This document shows, one piece after another, positions 8,787 to 16,754 of a DNA stretch of 38,412 nucleotides (within the stretch, counting starts at the first letter, position 1; each line of letters begins with the position of its first letter). The notes under the pieces were generated by a model. The model was not told where the DNA came from and ran no database searches. It worked only from the letters and a program-made list of their open reading frames with translations. The position numbers were made by a program, and so were the translations under genes. Source of the stretch: Candidatus Zixiibacteriota bacterium (GTDB lineage: Bacteria > Zixibacteria > MSB-5A5 > GN15 > FEB-12); assembly GCA_024280215.1 (NCBI GenBank), contig JAJRQO010000016.1, forward strand, positions 1-38,412, given 5' to 3'.

Positions 8787-9953
8787 ATGACTCATTCAGT
8801 TACATTCTCAGAAATTGAAAAAAAAGCGCTCAAACGTGGAATTAATTTCGAACAGATTAAAGAGCTCTTTCATAAAAAAGAACACACCACCCCGACCCTT
8901 ATTCTTTCAAGAAGTGAAATCAGACGGAACTACGATGCCTTGGTCGCTGCTCTCCCTCGTGTGAAAATTCATTACGCCGTCAAACCAAATGCTCATGATG
9001 CGATTATCAACGAAGTATACAATCGTGGTGGTAACTTTGATGTCTGCTCAGCTGGTGAAATTAACAAAGTGCTACAAACTGGAATCGACCCAAAAACGCT
9101 GGTACATTCTCATCCAATAAAATCAATCCCTGAATTTGATTTTGCTGTAAACAATGATATTGAAACGTTTGTTATTGACAACATCGACGAAATTGAAAAA
9201 CTCAAACGGTACACCAAGAAGCTCAAGCTGCTCATTCGTTTTCGAATCAATACAAATTCTACAGCAGTTGTGAACTTACAATATAAATTTGGTTGTCAGA
9301 CCGACGATGTCTTAGCTCTTGCTGAAAAGATCAAAGAGACAGGACATGAATTTTATGGTCTTTGTTTTCATATCGGATCTCAATGCACCTACTCAGAGAA
9401 CTATGTCAAAGCTATCGAAGCAGCCCACGAACTAGTCAAACAACTTGACGCCAACCAATTTGACACGCGATTGTTGGATATCGGTGGTGGCTTCCCTGTT
9501 GAATATACCGAACCGATTTTACCTATCGATGAATTTTGTAAACCAATCGCAGATGCACTCGACAAACATATCCGTCCAGGAATCGAAATTGTTTCAGAAC
9601 CTGGTCGTTTTATCGCCGCCTCGCCGACAACCCTTATCTGTTCTATCATTGGTAAAGCTCAGCGTGATGGCAAAATGTGGTACTACTTAGACGATGGTCT
9701 CTACTCGACATTCTCAGGCATCCTCTATGACCAATGCCAGTACCCTGTTGTCAGTAACGTAACAGGCGAACACAAACTTTCGGTTCTTGCTGGACCGACC
9801 TGCGATTCATTTGACGTCATGTATGACGGACTGATGATTCCCGAACACAAAATTGGCGACAAGCTTATGTTCACATCGACTGGTGCTTATTGTGAGGTAT
9901 CAGGTTCAAACTTTAACTCTCTACGTCGACCAGACTATCTTGTCATAGATTAG
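8787..9953 (+). CDS. Ornithine decarboxylase (fold-type III, PLP-dependent)
   Basis: Decarboxylates ornithine to putrescine using pyridoxal phosphate; some family members also accept lysine. Visible motifs: PLP lysine K66 in HYAVKPN, the alanine-racemase-like barrel with HIGSQC, the phosphate loop GGGFPVEY, EPGRF, and the partner-subunit catalytic Cys339 in GPTCDSFD, a signature of ornithine/lysine decarboxylases. The C-terminal GAYCEVSGSNFN corresponds to the eukaryotic-type GAYT...FNGF motif. The 388-residue length is normal. AGGAG is correctly spaced before ATG. Its position between speD and speE indicates putrescine supply for spermidine synthesis. Ornithine against lysine preference cannot be settled by eye. 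The conventional name would be speC, but that symbol belongs to an unrelated fold-I enzyme. Confidence 0.9.
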   Translation: MTHSVTFSEIEKKALKRGINFEQIKELFHKKEHTTPTLILSRSEIRRNYDALVAALPRVKIHYAVKPNAHDAIINEVYNRGGNFDVCSAGEINKVLQTGIDPKTLVHSHPIKSIPEFDFAVNNDIETFVIDNIDEIEKLKRYTKKLKLLIRFRINTNSTAVVNLQYKFGCQTDDVLALAEKIKETGHEFYGLCFHIGSQCTYSENYVKAIEAAHELVKQLDANQFDTRLLDIGGGFPVEYTEPILPIDEFCKPIADALDKHIRPGIEIVSEPGRFIAASPTTLICSIIGKAQRDGKMWYYLDDGLYSTFSGILYDQCQYPVVSNVTGEHKLSVLAGPTCDSFDVMYDGLMIPEHKIGDKLMFTSTGAYCEVSGSNFNSLRRPDYLVID

Positions 9954-9962
9954 GAAACAAAA

Positions 9963-10853
9963 ATGCAAAACGAAAACAAAAAAGATTATATCACCGAAGA
10001 TGGCATGGCTGACCTTTGGAATGTCTGGTACTCAGAACTACATGATGGTCTCTCTGGTTTAACAATAAAAATTGACCGACTTATTGAGTCGACACAATCT
10101 GAATTTCAACGTATCGATGTCATCGACACCAAAGACTTCGGCAAGATGCTTGTCCTCTACGGTTCCCTCATGGTCTGTGACAACGACAACAACGCCTATA
10201 ACGAAATGATTGCTCACGTCCCACTATTTTCTCATCCTGCACCAAAACAAGTGCTCATCATCGGTGGTGGCGATTGTGGTGCTTTGACTGAAGTACTTAA
10301 ACATCCCCAAGTTGAACAATGCACTATGTGCGAAATCGACAAAGAAGTCGTCGAGGTGTCCAAACGACATTTCCCATATCTTACAGCAGGTTTAGATGAT
10401 TCTCGAGCAAATCTTTTGTTTGCCGATGGAAAAAAGTTTATCGAAGAAACTAAAGAAAAGTTTGACGTCATTATCTTAGACCTCTCAGACCCAATCGGAC
10501 CTGCGGCGGATCTTTTTCAAAAAGAGTTCCATCAAAAAGTTTCTGATTGTCTGGGTGATGACGGTATCATGGTTGCTCAAACTGAGTCACCATTTTATAA
10601 TAAAAGCACAGTCAGTTCATTATTTGAAAATCTCTCTGATATTTTTCCAATCTGTAAAATGTATACCTGCTTTATGCCAATCTATCCATCATCGTATTGG
10701 TCATTTGGCTTCTGTTCTAAAAAACAGGACCCGCTTAAAGATTTTGACCAAGAACGGTATGATGAATTAAAACTGGTGACAAAGTACTACAACAATGATA
10801 TGCATTATGGTTCCTTTGCCCTTCCACAATTTGTGAAAGAATTACTTCCATAG
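9963..10853 (+). CDS. speE: Spermidine synthase (polyamine aminopropyltransferase)
   Basis: Transfers the aminopropyl group from decarboxylated AdoMet to putrescine, giving spermidine and methylthioadenosine. The Rossmann methyltransferase-like fold shows YNEMIAHVPLFSHP, the nucleotide loop IGGGDCG (residues 100-106), the acidic residue in CEIDKEVVE, and the catalytic Asp173 in DLSDPIGPA. The usual loop is GGGDGG, so Cys105 replaces a Gly normally seen there. The length (296) is normal with a slight N-terminal extension. It starts 9 bp after the decarboxylase and ends the polyamine operon proper. Product specificity (spermidine or another triamine) is inferred from the operon. Confidence 0.92.
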   Translation: MQNENKKDYITEDGMADLWNVWYSELHDGLSGLTIKIDRLIESTQSEFQRIDVIDTKDFGKMLVLYGSLMVCDNDNNAYNEMIAHVPLFSHPAPKQVLIIGGGDCGALTEVLKHPQVEQCTMCEIDKEVVEVSKRHFPYLTAGLDDSRANLLFADGKKFIEETKEKFDVIILDLSDPIGPAADLFQKEFHQKVSDCLGDDGIMVAQTESPFYNKSTVSSLFENLSDIFPICKMYTCFMPIYPSSYWSFGFCSKKQDPLKDFDQERYDELKLVTKYYNNDMHYGSFALPQFVKELLP

Positions 10854-10860
10854 TATAGCT

Positions 10861-10941
10861 TTCTTTCAAGCCCCTTCGACTCCGCTCAGGGTGACTTGAA
10901 AGAAGTAACCCAATTAATCGTCATACTGAGCGGAGTCGAAG
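10861..10941. repeat. Nested inverted repeats downstream of speE
   Basis: A perfect 16-bp inverted repeat, CTTCGACTCCGCTCAG at 10874-10889 and its complement at 10926-10941, is interleaved with a second 10-bp inverted repeat, TTCTTTCAAG at 10861-10870 and CTTGAAAGAA at 10895-10904. The word CTTCGACTCCGCTCAG occurs as a dispersed intergenic repeat in many bacterial genomes. In the speE transcript the two structures exclude each other. Confidence 0.7.
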
Positions 10942-10983
10942 TATTGCTCAGTAACATAAACTATACTAACGAAGAGCATAATT

Positions 10984-11679
10984 ATGAAACCAATTTTAAT
11001 CATACAAAACTGTGCCATTGAATCGGGTGGAACGATTCTCGATTACTTCAATCAGAAGGCTATATCTTATCAAGTTTTTCATTCTCACACCAATGCTGAG
11101 TTTCCTGATGTCGAAAATTTTGAAGCGGTGATTTGTCTTGGATGTCCGCACTCGGTTGCTACAAATATGGAACATGCATATTTACGATCACTTTACTCCT
11201 ATGTCACTAATATTGTTCGTGAGAACAAACCGTATCTTGGGATTTGTTTTGGTTCTCAAATACTTGCCAAAGTTTTAGGAGCATCGGTTGCTCCTAACAA
11301 AGTCAAAGAAATCGGGACTTATAAAATGACTCTTACCCAAGATGGCAAACAGGATGCACTCTTTGACGGCATTTCGGAAAAGTTCTTTGCTTTTCATTGG
11401 CATGGCGACACATTTCAGATTCCATTTGGAGCGATACATTTGGCAACATCAGAAGATTGCAAAAACCAAGCATTCAGAAAAAACAGAGCATACGGGATTC
11501 AATTTCATTTTGAAGCTGACATCAACGAAGTGCCAAAGTGGTGCGATGCTTATGCTGAGGAACTTGCGAAGTTTGGAAAAACAAAAGATGAGATTATATC
11601 GTCATATCAAGAGAAGTTTGAATCTGTCAAGGCTGATAATTTTCAGTTGCTTGAAAATTTTCTTAAGACAATAAGATAA
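10984..11679 (+). CDS. Class-I glutamine amidotransferase (GMP synthase-like domain)
   Basis: A 231-residue stand-alone glutaminase-fold protein. The catalytic triad is complete: nucleophile Cys88 in GICFGSQ, and His175 and Glu177 in GIQFHFEAD. Such proteins hydrolyse glutamine or a gamma-glutamyl compound, and the family includes PuuD, which cleaves gamma-glutamyl-GABA in putrescine breakdown. The polyamine genes upstream make a gamma-glutamyl-polyamine substrate conceivable, but PuuA, PuuB and PuuC are not present here and the motifs are closer to GMP synthase-type amidotransferases. The 130-bp repeat-containing gap to speE makes co-transcription uncertain. The C-terminal 40 residues are helical and not diagnostic. 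Confidence 0.85.
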   Translation: MKPILIIQNCAIESGGTILDYFNQKAISYQVFHSHTNAEFPDVENFEAVICLGCPHSVATNMEHAYLRSLYSYVTNIVRENKPYLGICFGSQILAKVLGASVAPNKVKEIGTYKMTLTQDGKQDALFDGISEKFFAFHWHGDTFQIPFGAIHLATSEDCKNQAFRKNRAYGIQFHFEADINEVPKWCDAYAEELAKFGKTKDEIISSYQEKFESVKADNFQLLENFLKTIR

Positions 11680-11693
11680 CACACTAGCACTGA

Positions 11694-11734
11694 GTCACCC
11701 TGAACACCCTGCAGAGTGTGAGCTTGTCGAAGGG
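11694..11734. repeat. Dispersed intergenic repeat interrupted by an 18-nt hairpin insert
   Basis: The outer parts CCCTGA (11698-11703) and GCTTGTCGAAGGG (11722-11734) make up the common dispersed word CCCTGAGCTTGTCGAAGGG. Eighteen bases, 11704-11721, containing ACAC...GTGT, sit in its middle. Confidence 0.5.
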
Positions 11735-11758
11735 TCAGCACTTTCTTACCCTCTCAGC

Positions 11759-11782
11759 GGAACAGGCGAGCCTGTTCCCTAC
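11759..11782 (-). repeat. GTAG-footed hairpin, element 1
   Basis: GGAACAGG / CCTGTTCC, a perfect 8-bp stem with a CGAG loop, directly followed by CTAC. On the minus strand it reads GTAG plus hairpin, the arrangement of REP elements recognised by RAYT transposases. Confidence 0.55.
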
Positions 11783-11805
11783 AAAAGCAACATTCCCCAA
11801 TGTCA

Positions 11806-11823
11806 TCCCAGCGAAGGCTGGGA
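11806..11823. repeat. Short palindromic dispersed repeat
   Basis: TCCCAGC, loop GAAG, GCTGGGA, within GTCATCCCAGC...GGGAACCAGTC, a widespread intergenic repeat word. The 547-bp gene-free stretch 11680-12226 holds only these repeats and AT-rich DNA; I see no gene in it. Confidence 0.5.
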
Positions 11824-12083
11824 ACCAGTCCTTTCTACTTTTTCCTTGTAAACTTATCATCCTATTTCAGTTACAGCAAAATTGGTTTGTTTCGGTCATT
11901 AACGTGAATTTATTTTTATCTCTTCTTCCACATAGATTTTTTTTGTATAAATTTGAAAATGCTTAATTGATGTTTTGTCATACATATACTTTCGTTTAAA
12001 AAGGTTGCTCATGAATGTTGGAGAAGTTTGGATTTGTGGTAGATGTGTAGAAATTGTGTAAATAATGTAAAGAGTGAATAGAA

Positions 12084-12106
12084 ACACACCCCAAGGTGTG
12101 TGCTAC
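12084..12106 (-). repeat. GTAG-footed hairpin, element 2
   Basis: ACACACC / GGTGTGT (7 bp, loop CCAA), then G and CTAC at 12103-12106. On the minus strand it reads GTAG, C, hairpin. Confidence 0.5.
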
Positions 12107-12192
12107 CCGATTATAAAAAGGTTCGTCATGTATGATGGAGATTTATGTAATTAATAAGGATGTGTAGAGATTTTGAAATGAATGAAAAGAGA

Positions 12193-12216
12193 GGCAGACG
12201 GGGGCGTCTGCCACCC
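12193..12216 (-). repeat. GTGG-footed hairpin, element 3
   Basis: GGCAGACG / CGTCTGCC (8 bp, loop GGGG), followed by ACCCAC. On the minus strand the foot reads GTGGGT, one base off the GTAG of its relatives. The same stem word GGCAGAC/GTCTGCC recurs between clpP and clpX. Confidence 0.5.
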
Positions 12217-12226
12217 ACAATAACTA

Positions 12227-12454
12227 TTAGTCGTTTTCAAATTCAATGATAGGGATAGAATCACCAAAATCATATCCTACTTGCACCATAGTATCTACTG
12301 TACCTAAATCATTGGATATTCTGACTATTGCTCTAGGCTGTATTTTTTTATAAAATTTAGGTGGTGTACCTTTGAAAATGGTAATTTCTGAATTTCCTCG
12401 ATTTGTAACAACAGCAACTTTTCCCTTAGGTATTGGTTTACTTATAGCTGGCAT
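12227..12454 (-). CDS. Small protein, unknown function
   Basis: A 75-residue protein I do not recognise. An excellent ribosome binding site (AAGGAG, six bases before ATG) and its place 22 bp behind the zinc-ribbon gene support it as real and co-transcribed with that gene. The sequence is rich in Val, Ile, Pro and Gly with alternating polar residues (KGKVAVVTNRG, EITIFKGTPP), suggesting a small beta-sheet or SH3-like fold. There is no signal peptide, membrane segment or Cys. Partner and role are unknown. Confidence 0.65.
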   Translation of the reverse strand: MPAISKPIPKGKVAVVTNRGNSEITIFKGTPPKFYKKIQPRAIVRISNDLGTVDTMVQVGYDFGDSIPIIEFEND

Positions 12455-12476
12455 ACTATACTCCTTCTATTTAAAT

Positions 12477-12911
12477 TTACGATTTTCTAGTATTTTCTTC
12501 TATTGCTAACAAGACTAAAGAGAGTTCAGCAATTCCAAGATTGATAATTAAAAACAAACTTCCAGCAACTATGTTGATAATACCACTTCGGAATTCTAAC
12601 ATTATAAAATCTACTACCCCTATAATTATAAGGCATGCAAATACAATCCAAGATACAATTTTAATTACTCTTGAAAAATTTTTAACTGCTGGAAATTTTT
12701 CGTTCTCGATGAAAAAAGATTCTGGAGTAGGCTTTATTTTATCTTCTTGTGTTAATTTCAAGTGTTCATTAGGCTCTTCATTAGTTTTTTCAGCACTATT
12801 AGGGATTGACGGTTCTGCTGAGCAATAAGGACACTTAACTGAGACATTTCTTTCTTCACTTTTGCTGATTATCTCATTCTCACATACAGGGCATGAAAAT
12901 TTTAATGGCAT
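12477..12911 (-). CDS. Zinc-ribbon membrane protein, unknown function
   Basis: A 144-residue protein whose N-terminus is a zinc ribbon (CPVC at residues 8-11, CPYC at about 27-30). A polar, Glu/Lys-rich linker follows, then two hydrophobic segments (about 84-106 and 113-135) that should span the inner membrane, leaving the ribbon in the cytoplasm. AGGAGG lies five bases before ATG, and a clear promoter lies about 40 bp upstream. It is first in a two-gene operon with the 75-residue protein. Zinc-ribbon plus two-helix proteins are common and mostly uncharacterised, so I assign no function. Confidence 0.75.
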   Translation of the reverse strand: MPLKFSCPVCENEIISKSEERNVSVKCPYCSAEPSIPNSAEKTNEEPNEHLKLTQEDKIKPTPESFFIENEKFPAVKNFSRVIKIVSWIVFACLIIIGVVDFIMLEFRSGIINIVAGSLFLIINLGIAELSLVLLAIEENTRKS

Positions 12912-12947
12912 TATTAACCTCCTGTCTTTATTTGAATTTACTAATTC

Positions 12948-12976
12948 AAAATATAGAAATCAGAGTCCGTTGTCAA
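12948..12976 (-). promoter_or_regulatory. Sigma-70-type promoter of the zinc-ribbon operon
   Basis: On the minus strand, TTGACA (12976-12971), 17 bp, TATTTT (12953-12948). The leader to the ATG at 12911 is about 30 nt. Confidence 0.65.
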
Positions 12977-12989
12977 TTATAAAGATGAG

Positions 12990-13080
12990 ATTGCCACGTC
13001 TCGTTCTTCCGCCTAAGCGGATTCTCTCGACTCGCAATGACTGCTGTAAAGTTAGGGCTGGATCCCGTGTCAAGCACGGG
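12990..13080. repeat. Two dispersed palindromic repeats
   Basis: ATTGC...GCAAT (about 12990-13038) encloses CCGC-ctaa-GCGG. CCCGTG-TCAAG-CACGGG (13064-13080) follows, in the common context GGATCCCGTGTCAAGCACGG. Together with elements 4-6 they fill the 367-bp gene-free stretch 12912-13278; apart from these repeats and the promoter I see nothing else there. Confidence 0.5.
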
Positions 13081-13120
13081 AAGGGGTTGTGGAGGAATTT
13101 AGTTTAGTAGGAAACATATT

Positions 13121-13165
13121 GTCGGGTTCTGCATTCGCAAGCGAATGTTTGGAACATCGACCTAC
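13121..13165 (-). repeat. GTAG-footed hairpin, element 4
   Basis: GTCGGGTTC (13121-13129) pairs imperfectly with GGAACATCGAC (13151-13161), enclosing a second small hairpin CATTCGC-aa-GCGAATG. CTAC follows at 13162-13165, giving GTAG plus GTCGATGTTCC on the minus strand. Confidence 0.5.
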
Positions 13166-13192
13166 GGGTTAGAATCAGTATGCACGTAAAAA

Positions 13193-13221
13193 GGCGGAAC
13201 TACTAAAGAGTTCCGCCCTAC
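13193..13221 (-). repeat. GTAG-footed hairpin, element 5
   Basis: GGCGGAACT / AGTTCCGCC, a perfect 9-bp stem with a 7-base loop, directly followed by CTAC (13218-13221) and then AATTT. Confidence 0.6.
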
Positions 13222-13249
13222 AATTTCATATAAGTATTAAATCAGCATT

Positions 13250-13276
13250 GTCGAAACCACAGGGGTTTCGACCTAC
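13250..13276 (-). repeat. GTAG-footed hairpin, element 6
   Basis: GTCGAAACC / GGTTTCGAC, a perfect 9-bp stem with a 5-base loop, directly followed by CTAC (13273-13276). It lies 3 bp past the clpX stop codon. Confidence 0.6.
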
Positions 13277-13278
13277 TA

Positions 13279-14550
13279 CTATGCGGATTTTTTGGCGTTG
13301 GATTTGGTTATGATTTTTGGAGCTTTGCCATCATTGATAGTCTCGGCTGTGATAATCACTTCGACAATCTCATGTTTTGACGGAACGTCATACATAACAT
13401 CCAGCATCGCTTTTTCAAAAATCGAACGCAAGGCTCTCGCCCCAGTTTTTCGTTCAACCGCAATCGTAACAGCTGCTTTGAGGGCATCTTTTTCAAATCG
13501 AAGTTTGACACCATCCATATCAAAAAGTTTTTGATACTGTTTGGTCAGCGCATTTCTTGGTTCGGTGAGAATCGACAAAAGAGTTGCTTCATCCAAAGAA
13601 GTCAAGGCAGCAACAACAGGGATACGTCCGACAAGTTCTGGAATAAGTCCATAGTTCATCAAATCGCCAGGTTGAGCATTTTTGAAAATTTCATCAGATT
13701 TCTCATCGACGTATTTTTTATCTCCCGCAAAACCGATATCATTTTTACCAATACGACGTGAGATAATTTTTTCTATCCCATCAAATGCACCACCACAGAT
13801 AAACAAAATATTTGAAGTATCAATATGCACAAATGATTGTTCAGGATGTTTCCGTCCACCCTTTGGAGGGATATTTGCGATTGTTCCTTCAAGAATTTTA
13901 AGTAGTCCTTGCTGGACACCCTCTCCAGAGACATCACGAGTTATCGAAGCGTTACCATCTTTGCGGGAAATTTTATCAATTTCATCAATGTAGATAATAC
14001 CGCGTTGTGTTTTTTCAACTGAAAAGTCAGATGCTTGATACAGGCGTACTAAAATATTTTCGACATCCTCACCAACATAACCCGCTTCAGTCAACACCGT
14101 AGCATCGGCGATAGTAAATGGAACTTTCAAAAACTTGGCAAGCGAGCGAGCAATAAGAGTTTTACCTGTACCAGTTGGCCCAAGTAATAGGATATTCGCT
14201 TTTTCAAGTTCGACTTCATCTGTCTCACCATCTTTTAGAATCTGTGGGATTTTTGAATTGATACGTTTGTAATGATTATACACCGCAACTGCGACAGTAC
14301 GTTTTGCTTCTTCTTGTCCAATGACATAGTTGTCGAGATAGTTTTTTATTTCAGCGGGAGTCGGAAGTTCTGTGATTTCATCTTGTCTTGCTATATCGGG
14401 AGAGTTTTGAGTCAGGTCATGACAGATTTCGACACATTCGTCGCAGATAAAAGATTCATGTCCAGAGAACAATCTGCGAACTTGTCCTGATGGTTTTCCG
14501 CAGAAAGAACAGTGTTGTGGAATTTCCGGTTTACCAGTTTTTTTTGACAT
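13279..14550 (-). CDS. clpX: ClpX, ATP-dependent unfoldase of the ClpXP protease
   Basis: An AAA+ hexamer that recognises tagged proteins, unfolds them and feeds them to ClpP. The N-terminal C4 zinc-binding domain uses Cys14, Cys17, Cys36 and Cys39. Walker A GPTGTGKT is at 124-131, the pore loop GYVG at 157-160 and Walker B IIYIDE at 185-190. The substrate-gripping RKH loop (GGRKHPEQ) and the ClpP-docking IGF tripeptide (NDIGFAG) are both present. The length of 423 is typical. It follows clpP on the same strand after a 106-bp gap containing a hairpin that may lower clpX expression relative to clpP. Confidence 0.98.
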   Translation of the reverse strand: MSKKTGKPEIPQHCSFCGKPSGQVRRLFSGHESFICDECVEICHDLTQNSPDIARQDEITELPTPAEIKNYLDNYVIGQEEAKRTVAVAVYNHYKRINSKIPQILKDGETDEVELEKANILLLGPTGTGKTLIARSLAKFLKVPFTIADATVLTEAGYVGEDVENILVRLYQASDFSVEKTQRGIIYIDEIDKISRKDGNASITRDVSGEGVQQGLLKILEGTIANIPPKGGRKHPEQSFVHIDTSNILFICGGAFDGIEKIISRRIGKNDIGFAGDKKYVDEKSDEIFKNAQPGDLMNYGLIPELVGRIPVVAALTSLDEATLLSILTEPRNALTKQYQKLFDMDGVKLRFEKDALKAAVTIAVERKTGARALRSIFEKAMLDVMYDVPSKHEIVEVIITAETINDGKAPKIITKSNAKKSA

Positions 14551-14613
14551 CTCTGAGTCCTATCAATCCTATTTATTTTGGCAGACAATGTTATCTACCA
14601 GTAAATCATTTAA

Positions 14614-14637
14614 AAGGCAGACTTCAATGTCTGCCTT
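14614..14637 (-). terminator. Intercistronic hairpin between clpP and clpX
   Basis: On the minus strand, AAGGCAGAC, a 6-base loop, GTCTGCCTT then TTAAAT: a 9-bp stem with a short T-run. It is probably a leaky terminator or an mRNA-stabilising structure after clpP. Confidence 0.5.
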
Positions 14638-14656
14638 ATATACTTAATTAAAAAAA

Positions 14657-15265
14657 CTACGCTTTTTTATCAAATACTTTGTCAATCAAACCATATTCTT
14701 TGGCTTCATCGGCTGACATAAAAAAGTTACGGTCAGTATCTTTTTCAATTTTCTCAAGAGGTTGACCAGTGTGAGCTACGAGCAAATTATTGAGACGAGT
14801 TTTCGTTTTCTGAAATTCTTCGGTCATAATAGCGATATCAGAAATTTGTCCCTGAGTACCAGCAAGCGGTTGGTGAATCATAATTCGAGCATGTGGTAAT
14901 GACGCTCTTTTACCATTGGTACCAGCCATAAGCAAAAAGGCACCCATCGATGCTGCCATGCCCATACAAGTTGTGGCGACATCTGGCTTAATCATTTGCA
15001 TTGTATCATAAATAGCCATACCAGCAGTTACAGAACCACCAGGGGAATTGATATAAATTGAAACATCTTTTTCTGGGTCTTCCGCTTCTAAAAAGAGAAG
15101 CTGGGCAACCACTAAATTTGCAATATTATCATCGATTCCTGTCCCTATAAAAATAATTCGATCTTTTAAAAGTCTGGAATAAATATCATAAGATCGTTCG
15201 CCACGGCCAGTTTGTTCAACGACCATTGGTACTAAGAAATTGTTTTCAAAATTAAAGTCATTCAT
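14657..15265 (-). CDS. clpP: ClpP protease subunit, catalytic Asp replaced by Asn
   Basis: The serine peptidase that forms the double-heptamer chamber of ClpXP. Ser106 in GMAASMGAF and His131 in IMIHQPL are present. The third triad position is usually the second Asp of DTDRD; here the sequence is [10 protein letters not shown], so residue 180 is Asn. Listeria ClpP1 is a known case of an Asn in this position, with low activity unless paired with another ClpP. Otherwise the protein (202 residues, [14 protein letters not shown], Ile/Ser-rich handle) looks ordinary. It lies between tig and clpX in the classic order. A second clpP is not in this window. Calling it inactive would be premature. Confidence 0.97.
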   Translation of the reverse strand: MNDFNFENNFLVPMVVEQTGRGERSYDIYSRLLKDRIIFIGTGIDDNIANLVVAQLLFLEAEDPEKDVSIYINSPGGSVTAGMAIYDTMQMIKPDVATTCMGMAASMGAFLLMAGTNGKRASLPHARIMIHQPLAGTQGQISDIAIMTEEFQKTKTRLNNLLVAHTGQPLEKIEKDTDRNFFMSADEAKEYGLIDKVFDKKA

Positions 15266-15333
15266 CGATTAGTCTTATCCTTTACTTTTATAACGTCCTG
15301 TTATTGTTCAATTTACTTACAATTAGTATCGGC

Positions 15334-16587
15334 TTAATTTATTTTTGCCTTACTAACAATATAGTCAATGACTTTCTCTTCCAAGATTGATTCTCTGAAA
15401 TCAGCTATTTGACCAGATTTTTGGATTGATTCGATAGCTTGTTCTGGAGTGATATTATAATTTTGAGCAAATTTGGCAATCAACTTTTGAGTATCTTGCT
15501 CATTTACTTCAATCTTTTCCTGTTCAGCAAGTTTGTGCATAAGCATATTCCAACGAATAGTTGAGACACCGACAGGTTGATAATTTTTTTTAATTTCAGC
15601 TTCATCAATTTTTTGATCTTTATATTTCTTTTTAATATCTTCAACAACGTTGTTAAGATAATCTTCAACAAGAGCTTTTGGTACAGGCACTTCATTTTTC
15701 TTATTGATATGATCAATAATCAATGATTTGCGTTCTCTATTTTTTTCATCTTCTTTTTGGTATTTGATATTTTCACGTACTTTGAGTTTGAGCTCAAGCA
15801 TTGTTTCGCCTTGCCCAGTTTTTTTGGCAAAACCATCGTTGAGTTCATCTAAAAGACGTTCTTTTACTTGCTTGACTGTACATTTGTATTTTAGCTCTGC
15901 CCCAGCAAATTTTTCGTCTTGGTAATCGTCAGCATATTTAACCGAGATTTCTTTTTCGTCCCCTTTTTTAAGTCCAGGGAGTTCATCTTGAAATTCCTGA
16001 ATAGTCATTTTATTACTGAGGTCAACTTCGGAATTTTCAAATTTTTCTTGTGGAATAACATTCTTTTTATCTTCAAGTTTTTCGATGTCTAAGATGACAA
16101 CATCATCTTTTGTAATGGCACGGTCAACATCACGCATCTCGGAGAAATTCTTTTGCATCATCTCTACGACACCATTGACATCTTCGTCTGTCACTTCTGA
16201 TTTTGTATCAGGTAATTCTAAACCTTCAACATCTACTTTGTCAATTTCAGGAAAAACTTCAACAGTTGCGATATAGACAAGTTCCCCTTTGTCGTTATAG
16301 TCCATTGATGTGACACTTGGATATGAAGCAACCTTGAGATCATTTTGTTGAATTGCTTGAGGGTATGTTTCTTTGAGGATATCTTCGGCAGCTTCGAATT
16401 TGACTTTTTCGCCAAAAGTCTGCACAATCATATCCATCGGTACTTTGCCCTTGCGGAAACCTTTTAGTTCTGTCTCACGTTGTAATTCGGCTAATTTTCT
16501 ATCAACTATTTTGTTGACGGTTTCGGCTGGAACTTCTACGGTCATTTCTTTGAGAAGTTCTTCTTTTTCTTTAATTTCTACTTTCAC
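15334..16587 (-). CDS. tig: Trigger factor, ribosome-associated chaperone
   Basis: Binds the ribosomal exit tunnel and shields nascent chains. The ribosome-docking signature GFRKGKVP is at residues 43-50. A FKBP-like middle domain (about 150-245) is followed by a long charged helical C-terminal chaperone domain. The length of 417 is close to the usual 430. It is the first protein gene of the minus-strand set tRNA-Leu, tig, clpP, clpX, with a 68-bp gap to clpP. A strong promoter upstream of the tRNA may transcribe the whole set, which would couple tRNA-Leu and chaperone expression. Confidence 0.96.
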   Translation of the reverse strand: MKVEIKEKEELLKEMTVEVPAETVNKIVDRKLAELQRETELKGFRKGKVPMDMIVQTFGEKVKFEAAEDILKETYPQAIQQNDLKVASYPSVTSMDYNDKGELVYIATVEVFPEIDKVDVEGLELPDTKSEVTDEDVNGVVEMMQKNFSEMRDVDRAITKDDVVILDIEKLEDKKNVIPQEKFENSEVDLSNKMTIQEFQDELPGLKKGDEKEISVKYADDYQDEKFAGAELKYKCTVKQVKERLLDELNDGFAKKTGQGETMLELKLKVRENIKYQKEDEKNRERKSLIIDHINKKNEVPVPKALVEDYLNNVVEDIKKKYKDQKIDEAEIKKNYQPVGVSTIRWNMLMHKLAEQEKIEVNEQDTQKLIAKFAQNYNITPEQAIESIQKSGQIADFRESILEEKVIDYIVSKAKIN

Positions 16588-16659
16588 TTCAAACTCCAGA
16601 TTTATTTAGGAAGCACATCGAATACCTGAATGGTACACAGTTGATCATTTATAAAAAAA

Positions 16660-16741
16660 TACGAAAGGGGGGACTTGAACCCCCACGCCTTGCGGCACTA
16701 GATCCTAAATCTAGCGTGTATACCAATTTCACCACTCTCGC
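16660..16741 (-). tRNA. tRNA-Leu (anticodon TAG)
   Basis: A type-II cloverleaf of 82 nt: acceptor GCGAGAG/CTTTCGT with two G-U pairs, anticodon stem CTAGA/TCTAG with loop TTTAGGA (anticodon TAG, codon CUA family), variable arm TGCCGCAAGGCG, and T stem GGGGG/CCCCC with loop TTCAAGT. The discriminator is A and CCA is not encoded. It lies 72 bp upstream of tig on the same strand. Confidence 0.95.
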
Positions 16742-16754
16742 ATTACAGCCCGAC

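Noticed and set aside
11718-11966. Plus-strand frame of 82 codons after the amidotransferase gene
   Set aside because: It runs through palindromic dispersed repeats and has no recognisable protein features.
12541-12828. Plus-strand frame opposite the zinc-ribbon gene
   Set aside because: The minus-strand gene has a Cys4 ribbon, two membrane helices, AGGAGG and a promoter; the opposite frame has none of these.
11680-13275. CRISPR array
   Set aside because: The repeated hairpins have different sequences and irregular spacing, with no uniform spacers and no cas genes.
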